From a virus, in IMG/VR virus record IMGVR_UViG_3300032898_000155, positions 1-22,335 of that record: a stretch of DNA of 22,335 nt, one strand, 5' to 3'. Positions 8,126 to 12,319 of the stretch are shown one piece after another; the stretch's first letter is position 1; every line of letters begins with the position of its first letter. The position numbers and the translations under genes were made by a program. The notes below the pieces were generated by a model. The model was not told the origin of the DNA. It searched no databases and saw nothing but the letters and a program-made list of their open reading frames with translations.

Positions 8126-8266
8126 ATGAAAGTTATTGGTCCGACGGAGTTTAGAAAGAGGATAAGAGAGTATCTTGACCTGGTTATACAGGGAGAGGAG
8201 GTGATCATAGAACGTGCCGGCGTGCGCTTCAAAGTCGCCATGATACTGCCAAGGAAAAAACTATGA
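8126..8266 (+). CDS. Phd/YefM-like small regulator (antitoxin-like)
   Basis: A 46-residue protein. MKVIGPTEFRKRIREYLDLV followed by GEEVIIERAGVRFKVAMI has the Phd/YefM N-terminal layout: a short strand, a helix ending in the dimer core, then GE-x-V-x-I-x-R-x-G with a final strand. Members dimerise and bind operator DNA through this domain. The C-terminal toxin-neutralising tail of normal antitoxins is nearly absent (only PRKKL), so it may be purely a repressor. There is no Shine-Dalgarno site; the predicted transcript begins at or next to the ATG, so it is probably leaderless. The stop overlaps the next ATG. Confidence 0.72.
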   Translation: MKVIGPTEFRKRIREYLDLVIQGEEVIIERAGVRFKVAMILPRKKL

Positions 8267-8508
8267 AGGCGTTCGCTGAAGGGTTCTTCAACAGTCAGAA
8301 GAACAGGACTGTCAGGTCCGTAACTGCCATAGGTCCGCGTATAATCCCAAAGAGTATGGCTTATCCGGAATCACTTATTATTTTCGATAACCCCTACGAC
8401 TGCATGAGCTGCGAGCAATTGAAAAGCCTCTGTTATCTGCATGCGAAGATGAAAGAAAAGGGTATCCCCCCGATAAAATACCGGCCGTGGGACGTGTGGG
8501 CATCATGA
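8263..8508 (+). CDS. Partner gene of the Phd-like regulator, unknown function
   Basis: An 81-residue protein coupled by ATGA to the Phd-like gene, the position where a toxin would sit in a toxin-antitoxin pair. The N-terminus is basic (FFNSQKNRTVRSVTAIGPR); the middle has NPYDCMSCEQLKSLCYLHAK, with three cysteines and a histidine (a CxxC, then C and H) that might bind zinc. No Doc, RelE/YoeB or PIN motif is visible. It could be a new partner type, a zinc protein or unrelated. Confidence 0.65.
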   Translation: MKAFAEGFFNSQKNRTVRSVTAIGPRIIPKSMAYPESLIIFDNPYDCMSCEQLKSLCYLHAKMKEKGIPPIKYRPWDVWAS

Positions 8509-8574
8509 CTAAAATAACAGATATAGTAGGCGACTATCCCATCTAACCAAGTAGTCATATCGTAACCATACCAT

Positions 8575-8610
8575 AAAAAGAAGGCGGCTCAGGAATATAT
8601 CCTGGCCGCC
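8575..8610 (-). terminator. Terminator downstream of the leftward tRNA-like gene
   Basis: GGCGGC (8583-8588) pairs with GCCGCC (8605-8610), with an inner AGGA/TCCT stem. On the minus strand the hairpin is followed by TTCTTTTT. It lies just past the 3' end of the tRNA-like gene at 8617. Confidence 0.78.
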
Positions 8611-8616
8611 TATCTC

Positions 8617-8691
8617 TGGGGTGTACAGAGGGATTCAAACCCTCGTCTCTAACGTTCTGGGTTATCGTGCTGATCACTGCACCATGCACAC
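8617..8691 (-). tRNA. tRNA with atypical anticodon loop (reads AGA, C33)
   Basis: All arms of a type I tRNA are present on the minus strand: acceptor 8691-8685 with 8627-8621 (7 bp, one G-U), D stem GTGC/GCAC (8682-8679/8670-8667), anticodon stem 8665-8661/8653-8649 with one A-G mismatch at its base, T arm GAGGG/CCCTC with loop TTTGAAT, and an encoded CCA (8619-8617). The loop reads CCAGAAC, which puts AGA (nominally Ser) at 34-36 but C instead of U at 33. The D arm resembles Gln/Glu tRNAs. It has its own promoter and terminator. Identity is unsure; it may be degenerate or have a non-translational role. Confidence 0.7.
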
Positions 8692-8704
8692 CATGATTAT
8701 TACT

Positions 8705-8730
8705 ATAGCATAAGAGAGAGCTCGAAAGCT
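8705..8730. other. UUCG-type hairpin upstream of the leftward tRNA
   Basis: Between the leftward promoter and the tRNA the DNA holds an 11-bp perfect inverted repeat (AAGAGAGAGCT and its complement) around a 4-base loop, TTCG on the minus strand and CGAA on the plus. No T run follows on either strand, so it is more likely a processing or stability element of the tRNA precursor than a terminator. Confidence 0.6.
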
Positions 8731-8762
8731 CTCTCTTCCCCAGAACGCTGTTAACACTTGTT

Positions 8763-8791
8763 AGTGTAGTCACCATTGTTAAATGTGTCAA
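8763..8791 (-). promoter_or_regulatory. Promoter of the leftward tRNA-like gene
   Basis: TTGACA (8791-8786, perfect -35), 17-bp spacer, TACACT (8768-8763, 4 of 6). It points to the tRNA-like gene, about 65 bases downstream, through the hairpin at 8705-8730. Its -35 box lies 9 bp from the palindrome at 8801-8814, back to back with the rightward promoter. Confidence 0.62.
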
Positions 8792-8800
8792 ATCAAAAAC

Positions 8801-8831
8801 GTACATTAATGTACTTATTGCATGGTATAAT
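8801..8831 (+). promoter_or_regulatory. Extended -10 promoter with perfect GTACATTAATGTAC operator
   Basis: TGG-TATAAT (8823-8831) is a consensus extended -10 box. The perfect 14-bp palindrome GTACATTAATGTAC (8801-8814) covers the -35 position, so a bound protein would block RNA polymerase. The expected start point is G8838, which is exactly where a structured RNA begins. The same palindrome, with two changes, is in the SSB-like promoter at 2661-2674. Confidence 0.7.
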
Positions 8832-8837
8832 ACTCCT

Positions 8838-8967
8838 GTCTACATTTTTCATAAGCACGCAGGAGCTTTTTTAATTCCTAACAACAAATGGGCAGCCATT
8901 GTACTAGTTAGGAATTTCTCCTGCTTGAAAGGTGTAGACAGCCGCAATGGCTGTCCATTTTTTTATT
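8838..8967 (+). ncRNA. Structured leader or small RNA with competing terminator and pseudoknot
   Basis: Three perfect nested helices: 8838-8844/8933-8939 (7 bp), 8859-8865/8918-8924 (7 bp) and 8873-8882/8907-8916 (10 bp). The apical loop segment 8891-8902 can pair with 8944-8955 (12 bp, two G-U) as a pseudoknot. The 8944-8955 segment is also the loop and 3' arm of a terminator, 8937-8943/8949-8955, followed by CATTTTTTT. The terminator further shares 8937-8939 with the outermost helix, so the two folds exclude each other. The G-U pairs would be mismatches on the other strand, supporting plus-strand RNA. It may control the membrane protein at 8984 or act as a free RNA of about 130 nt. No known class was recognised. 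Confidence 0.75.
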
Positions 8968-8983
8968 AAACAGGGGAAAATGC

Positions 8984-9256
8984 ATGTTCGTAGATCCAGA
9001 AGGTAGCTCTAATGTAGCCCTTAATACGGAGCCTACTCAATATAAGTATGTCGCTATAGTCATAGGGCTAGCGATCATACTAATTGGACTTGGATATTGG
9101 TTTGTGTATCGTCCATATATGATTCGTCGAAAGTGCGCCGCTGTCGCTACGAATGTTGCTGACTACGGACATTCTTCCGAAATTGTTTCTCAATGGTTTG
9201 GTGAGAGTTATCAAGGAGATTATCAACTCTGTCTCAACTCCAGAGGGCTAGAGTGA
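8984..9256 (+). CDS. Small single-span membrane protein behind a structured leader
   Basis: A 90-residue protein with a polar N-terminus, one membrane helix (about residues 22-42, YVAIVIGLAIILIGLGYWFV), a basic stop-transfer stretch (RPYMIRRK) and a soluble tail with two cysteines. AGGGG lies 8 nt before the ATG, downstream of the leader's terminator, so expression would need readthrough. An earlier ATG at 8980 gives only a 9-codon frame. No family recognised; it may be an exclusion or membrane-sensing protein, which is speculation. Confidence 0.68.
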   Translation: MFVDPEGSSNVALNTEPTQYKYVAIVIGLAIILIGLGYWFVYRPYMIRRKCAAVATNVADYGHSSEIVSQWFGESYQGDYQLCLNSRGLE

Positions 9257-9295
9257 TACTACCGCAAGCTTTCCGAATATGTTTCAGTGGTAGGT

Positions 9296-9385
9296 GGAGG
9301 AGTGGCTGAGTGGTTGAAAGCAACGACCTCTTAAGTCGTAGAACTGCGCAAGTTCCGTGGGTTCGAATCCCATCTCTCTCCGCCA
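9296..9385 (+). tRNA. Serine-type (type II) tRNA with lysine anticodon CUU
   Basis: The D arm (GCTGAGTGGTTGAAAGC), 5-bp long variable arm (9341-9345/9351-9355), T arm with TTCGAAT, G73 (9382) and encoded CCA (9383-9385) are those of bacterial tRNA-Ser. The anticodon stem ACGAC/GTCGT is perfect, and the loop CTCTTAA (9328-9334) reads CUU, the loop of tRNA-Lys(CUU). SerRS recognises the long arm and G73 rather than the anticodon, so this tRNA should be serylated. The acceptor GGAGGAG pairs with CTC-T-CTCC only with a bulged T9377. It could mis-insert Ser at AAG codons or act as a decoy for tRNA-Lys nucleases; it may also be decaying. Confidence 0.8.
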
Positions 9386-9395
9386 GTTAAATAAA

Positions 9396-9425
9396 GAATC
9401 CCCCATCACCATATGGGAGGGGGAT
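9396..9425. other. GC-rich hairpin after the tRNA
   Basis: AATCCCCC (9398-9405) is complementary to GGGGGATT (9419-9426), with a loop containing ATCACCATATGG. No clear T run follows on the plus strand; on the minus strand it is followed by CTTTATTT. The loop is similar to that of the terminator at 10632-10660 in the opposite orientation. The 3' arm overlaps the acceptor strand of the tRNA-like element at 9416. Confidence 0.55.
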
Positions 9426-9521
9426 TTAGTGGCCATCGGCCGTAGAACTGCGCAACTTTAGTGTAGCAGGATGATTTTGCCATGTCTACGTATCATAGGA
9501 GGCCAGCCCCCTCCTCCGCCA
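9416..9521 (+). pseudogene. Degenerate tRNA-like copy with intact acceptor and CCA
   Basis: GGAGGGG (9416-9422) pairs with CTCCTCC (9511-9517), one G-U, followed by G and CCA (9518-9521), the same end as the tRNA-Ser upstream. Inside, TAGTGGC is followed by CGTAGAACTGCGCAA (9440-9454), identical for 15 nt to the variable-arm region of that tRNA. The D and anticodon arms are missing and the T arm is replaced by about 55 unrelated bases. This looks like a partial duplicate of the tRNA with deletion and insertion. The kept acceptor may mean it is still processed. Confidence 0.55.
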
Positions 9522-9527
9522 GTATTA

Positions 9528-9560
9528 AAATAGAACCCCTTGGAACATGAGGTTCTATTT
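9528..9560 (+). terminator. Probable bidirectional terminator after the tRNA region
   Basis: AAATAGAACC (9528-9537) and GGTTCTATTT (9551-9560) form a perfect 10-bp stem with a 13-nt loop. A/T-rich ends on both sides make it symmetrical, but the T run is short (ATTT). It would end the rightward tRNA transcript and also serve the leftward transposase gene. Confidence 0.5.
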
Positions 9561-9588
9561 GCTCTTGCTAAGATTCAATTTAACTGTA

Positions 9589-10613
9589 TCAGGTTGTGAG
9601 AGTAGTTTCAAGACGCCCACGTATCACTGAACTGCTATACTACCTATATGGGAAAACGACTATTCAGAGAACTGATCAGGAAAGCCTCAAGGCCTTTTCC
9701 AGAAGAACAGGACCCACAGCTACACCCCGGTAGTTATAACGGAACACGAACTCGTCAATATAAGACTGCAAATACTTCGGTGAAACAGCGTGGTACGTCC
9801 CGTCCAAAGACCGCTTCAACTGGGACCAAAACCCCTCGATAGTATTGGTATGGGCTACTCCTCGTACATACTCCAGTTTCGAGTGATTCACGGTTGTGTG
9901 CGAATAGCCCTGCTTCGGTAGTGACTTATATGCTCTCCATTCGTCAGTATAGACATGGCTGTTCTTCAGCACGTCCATGCTTATCTCCTTGAGCAGTACA
10001 CGGGCACCTGAACTCTGTACGTGCTTGGCTTTCACCATCCCGCCACGCTCCACGGTGCCGAATACAATGCTCTTGTTATCGAACTTCTGTTTCATCTTAC
10101 GACGGCCACCGATATACGTTTCATCGCTCTCTACTTCACCACTAAGCTGGAATGAGCCTTGGCCCATCAACGAGCGCACCAACCGGCACATACGCCACGC
10201 AGTCTTGTAAGTGACACCCAACTCACGCTCGATAGTCTTGGCGGCCACGCCGTTTTTGTGTACGGAGAACTGGTATATGACGTAGAACCAATCATGCAAC
10301 GGCGTGCTGGACTTACGGAAAATCGTACCAGCCAGCGGAAAGAGTTGGTAGCTGCACCACTCGCAAGCATAGCACTGCCGTCCTTTTACCCTGTAGAACT
10401 TAGCCTTGACCACCCCGCAGCTCGGGCAGCATTTCATGCGTCCGAAACGGTCTTGAAACACGGCTTCCAAACAAGCGTCGTCGTTCGGGAACTCTGCTTC
10501 AAACTGTTTCTTGGGGTATCTCATACCGAACATTCTAGCAAATATATACTTGTTAGTCAAGGAATTACTTAAGAGGTTAGATGTGTCCGTTTTAGACATA
10601 ACTGGTAACCTGA
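9589..10613. mobile_element. IS1595-family-like element (about 1025 bp), boundaries tentative
   Basis: The transposase gene is flanked by imperfect inverted ends. TCAGGTT at 9589-9595 matches AACCTGA at 10607-10613, and further in, 9603-9622 matches the complement of about 10580-10599 at 12 of 20 positions, including an A-x-ACG core. The right repeat overlaps the transposase start codon. An 8-bp target duplication was not found at these edges, so the insertion may be old, the edges may be a few bases off, or the gene may be a domesticated transposase. Confidence 0.55.
9676..10599 (-). CDS. IS1595/ISXO2-like transposase
   Basis: A 307-residue protein. An N-terminal zinc ribbon has C58/C61 (CCPSC) and C79/C82 (CEWC), followed by the family signature QLFPLAGTIFRKSSTPL. 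A helix-turn-helix-like part (KTIERELGVTYKTAWRMCR) comes next. The DDE-type core shows D159 (EVESDETYIGG), D219 (VYTDEWRAY) and NTIEGFWSQLKR with E255. Length is normal for the family and the frame is intact. The ATG lies within the putative right terminal repeat and has no Shine-Dalgarno site. Confidence 0.92.
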   Translation of the reverse strand: MSKTDTSNLLSNSLTNKYIFARMFGMRYPKKQFEAEFPNDDACLEAVFQDRFGRMKCCPSCGVVKAKFYRVKGRQCYACEWCSYQLFPLAGTIFRKSSTPLHDWFYVIYQFSVHKNGVAAKTIERELGVTYKTAWRMCRLVRSLMGQGSFQLSGEVESDETYIGGRRKMKQKFDNKSIVFGTVERGGMVKAKHVQSSGARVLLKEISMDVLKNSHVYTDEWRAYKSLPKQGYSHTTVNHSKLEYVRGVAHTNTIEGFWSQLKRSLDGTYHAVSPKYLQSYIDEFVFRYNYRGVAVGPVLLEKALRLS

Positions 10614-10631
10614 ATTAGAATAATAAGGAAG

Positions 10632-10667
10632 ATAGGCCCCTTATGGTGATAGGGGCTTATTTCTTTT
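10632..10667 (+). terminator. Rho-independent terminator, rightward
   Basis: A 10-bp stem (10632-10641/10651-10660), loop of 9, followed by TTCTTTT. On the plus strand it is a good terminator, yet no rightward gene ends nearby: the transposase is on the other strand. It may be the original terminator of the rightward tRNA transcript, cut off by the insertion. Confidence 0.65.
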
Positions 10668-10672
10668 CCAGA

Positions 10673-10719
10673 CAAGTGAGCTACCCTAATGCTCTGGTGT
10701 AAGTACTAGGACTCACTTG
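10673..10719. other. 8-bp stem with 31-nt loop followed by CCA
   Basis: CAAGTGAG (10673-10680) pairs perfectly with CTCACTTG (10712-10719). On the plus strand CCA follows directly, giving an acceptor-like end, but only 31 nt lie between the arms, so it is not a tRNA. No promoter or T run is seen. Confidence 0.4.
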
Positions 10720-10734
10720 CCAAGGACTGCGGCT

Positions 10735-10826
10735 AATAAAAATGGCCGCACAGATTGTTAATCTATACGGCCGAAACATTCAGACCTGACTTCGTAGTAA
10801 GACGAGTTTACGTCATCAACTAAGCT
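10735..10826 (-). ncRNA. Candidate small RNA (about 92 nt), leftward
   Basis: A consensus-like extended -10, TGG-TATACT (10841-10833), predicts a start at A10826. The RNA has a small GACG/CGTC hairpin and ends in a strong terminator: 10772-10760 pairs with 10756-10744 over 13 bp, loop AAC, followed by ATTTTTATT. Two of the 13 pairs are G-U on the minus strand and would be A-C mismatches on the plus strand, so the RNA is read leftward. The region has no frame of note. No clear -35 box is seen. Confidence 0.55.
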
Positions 10827-10848
10827 GTTTTCAGTATACCAAAATGAG

Positions 10849-11034
10849 CTATTCAGCTGCTACTTGCTTCGTAGGGATAGTCGCCATATGCGCAAAGAGG
10901 CAAACAATGGTTATCAAATCCCATGGTCGCTGCCGGAAAGTTATGTATGCAGCTTCCAACAATTGGTTGGTAGTAATCAACCGCTGTACGAGCCTTCTAA
11001 GCCCCGCAAATTCAAAAGATGATACATCTACCAT
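10849..11034 (-). CDS. Possible small membrane-associated protein (weak)
   Basis: A 61-residue frame on the same strand as its neighbours, with a hydrophobic stretch (DLITIVCLFAHMATI). It lacks a Shine-Dalgarno site, and the terminator at 11043-11066 separates it from the genes upstream, so it would need its own promoter. A 66-residue plus-strand frame covers the same DNA and looks equally protein-like. At most one is real. Confidence 0.3.
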   Translation of the reverse strand: MVDVSSFEFAGLRRLVQRLITTNQLLEAAYITFRQRPWDLITIVCLFAHMATIPTKQVAAE

Positions 11035-11042
11035 CTACAAAT

Positions 11043-11066
11043 AAAAAAGAGCCCGGAAGGGCTCTT
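11043..11066 (-). terminator. Terminator of the second leftward gene set
   Basis: AAGAGCCC (11047-11054) and GGGCTCTT (11059-11066) form a perfect 8-bp stem with loop GGAA (TTCC on the minus strand), followed on the minus strand by a T run (complement of 11043-11048). It lies just after the stop of the gene at 11089. Confidence 0.85.
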
Positions 11067-11088
11067 AATCAACCACACGGCATAAAGC

Positions 11089-11283
11089 TCACAACCCGAA
11101 GAACCGTATAACCCGTTCAGCGGTTGGCAATACCATCACGACAGTCAGCGTGAGCGCATATACCGATGTAAGCCATAACCGTACCTGCTGGCGCTTTACG
11201 ATACTCCATAACGCTTCCATCGTGGGCATATCTTCTATAGCCAAAGGACGTTCCATAATCCGGGCCGTTTTTGTTACTGACAT
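11089..11283 (-). CDS. Small single-span membrane protein
   Basis: A 64-residue protein with a polar N-terminal half (MSVTKTARIMERPLAIEDM) and a C-terminal membrane segment (about residues 36-54, LWLTSVYALTLTVVMVLPT), ending RVIRFFGL. AAGGAG lies 8 nt before the ATG. Last gene of a four-gene leftward set, ending in a strong terminator. It could be a C-tail-anchored protein. No family recognised. Confidence 0.68.
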   Translation of the reverse strand: MSVTKTARIMERPLAIEDMPTMEALWSIVKRQQVRLWLTSVYALTLTVVMVLPTAERVIRFFGL

Positions 11284-11339
11284 TGTTTTTACTCCTTATT
11301 TGTTTATGTATATACATACCCTCCAAGCTAGCAGTAACG

Positions 11340-11531
11340 CTAGCTCATTTCTATCACTGCCTTACCCCTGAAAAGCTGTATGAAGCGTCCCAGGTAGTAA
11401 TCAGCCATACTGATCTCAACGGTCATATTACCCGCATTAGTATCGGCAATGGCGTAATAGTGTCCGTCACGTTTGTGTAAGAAGTAGTACGAAGTACTGA
11501 CCAGTTCATACCATTTACGTGTTAACGACAT
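11340..11531 (-). CDS. Small phage protein of unknown function
   Basis: A 63-residue protein rich in tyrosine (WYELVSTSYYFLHKRDGHYY, then ADYYLGRFIQLFRGKA), with alternating strand and helix character. AAGGAG with 7 nt spacing precedes the ATG. After its stop a 7-bp hairpin (AGCTAGC/GCTAGCT, about 11326-11345) without a T run separates it from the next gene, perhaps a processing or partial termination site. Confidence 0.68.
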   Translation of the reverse strand: MSLTRKWYELVSTSYYFLHKRDGHYYAIADTNAGNMTVEISMADYYLGRFIQLFRGKAVIEMS

Positions 11532-11612
11532 CTGTTTCTCCTTGTTATTACTACCTTGGAGGGTGTGAATTCTTATGCGCTCGTTGCCAGCCAGCGGTAT
11601 TAATTTAGTTAT

Positions 11613-11777
11613 CTATAGTGTAACTAACGCTGTCTTGATCTTATTGATTAGACGTAATTTAAAGGCTCCTTCAGAGGTTTTAGCACCATCTATGTAACTG
11701 AGTACCGTATTATCGTATAACGCGTCTATGATGACATCCGCTTGGCTTCTAGTGAGTTCCAGAGTGATTCGCTTCAT
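11613..11777 (-). CDS. 54-residue basic helical protein
   Basis: The start ATG at 11777 overlaps the stop of the upstream gene (ATGA), and GGAGATAC precedes it. The product starts MKRITLELTRSQADVIIDAL and ends with a basic helix (KLRLINKIKTALVTL). The N-terminal strand followed by helices gives a ribbon-helix-helix-like impression, but this is weak. It ends TAG at 11613. Confidence 0.65.
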   Translation of the reverse strand: MKRITLELTRSQADVIIDALYDNTVLSYIDGAKTSEGAFKLRLINKIKTALVTL

Positions 11778-11956
11778 AGTTGTATCTCCGGAACCTGTAC
11801 GTTTATCTTGTAACCAATAGCTTTGACGTTCTCTAGTACTGCGCGTGTAAGCGTTCGTGTACCGGCGATCCGTGCGAACAGCTTTGCTTTATCGCAGACC
11901 GGGTAAATAACCTCTGATCCGTAATTCTTGGTTACGCGTACTGTAATCTCATTCAT
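11774..11956 (-). CDS. Small conserved-type phage protein of unknown function
   Basis: A 60-residue protein: NEITVRVTKNYGSEVIYPVC, then LFARIAGTRTLTRAVLENVK and a final strand (GYKINVQV). This strand-loop-helix layout, with NYG and YPV near the start and a TLT segment before the helix, resembles small proteins common in enteric and other phages, which lack a known role. GAGGATC precedes the ATG. First gene of the second leftward set. Confidence 0.72.
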   Translation of the reverse strand: MNEITVRVTKNYGSEVIYPVCDKAKLFARIAGTRTLTRAVLENVKAIGYKINVQVPEIQL

Positions 11957-12016
11957 ATGATCCTCGATTTCTCGCTGACCGACAATGAACGCATAAGCTG
12001 AATTGTTAATCCCTAG

Positions 12017-12105
12017 AGAGCCGCTACATTGACGTGTAACTGAGGCTACTATTATTGGTAGCGGCTCTAAGGTGCCAGTAAGGTAAAGGTGGAGTTTACC
12101 TTACT
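12017..12105. other. Two perfect hairpins between operons
   Basis: AGAGCCGCTAC (12017-12027) pairs with GTAGCGGCTCT (12058-12068), 11 bp with a 30-nt loop. AGTAAGGTAAA (12077-12087) pairs with TTTACCTTACT (12095-12105), 11 bp with loop GGTGGAG. All pairs are Watson-Crick, so the strand cannot be told. They sit where the leader of the leftward genes or an origin would be. No T run follows. Confidence 0.7.
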
Positions 12106-12319
12106 ATGGTATAGAGTATAACGTATAATGTATAGTATAGTCAAGTACTATTTATACATTATAATGTATAATGGTGTGTATAACTTATACTATACTCTAT
12201 ACATACTATCTATACCGTATAGTTATACTAGACTGTATAATGTACTGTATACCATATAACTGTCATGTATAAAGTCTAACGTATTGTATAATGTATACAT
12301 GATATATATAATGTAGAGT
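12106..12319. promoter_or_regulatory. TATA-rich divergent control region with six TATAATG copies
   Basis: About 210 bases made largely of TATA, GTATA and TATAC words. TATAATG occurs at 12124, 12160, 12167, 12236, 12287 and 12307; four of these continue as TATAATGTA with another two close variants. TTGTAT (12284-12289), 17 bp and TATAAT (12307-12312) form a promoter whose start falls at the ATG at 12320. The segment separates leftward and rightward genes. Its low melting energy, repeats and adjacent hairpins suit a replication origin as well as clustered promoters. Confidence 0.6.

Noticed and set aside
8505-8546. 13-codon frame overlapping the stop of the 8263 gene
   Set aside because: ATGA overlap is suggestive, but the product is too short and the ribosome site too weak to support a call.
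9589-10613. Target-site duplication of the insertion element
   Set aside because: The 8-base flanks at the proposed edges (TAACTGTA and ATTAGAAT) do not match.
10844-11044. Rightward frame of 66 codons opposite the weak 10849-11034 gene
   Set aside because: No Shine-Dalgarno site, no suitable promoter spacing, and its strand disagrees with its neighbours; kept only as a rival reading.
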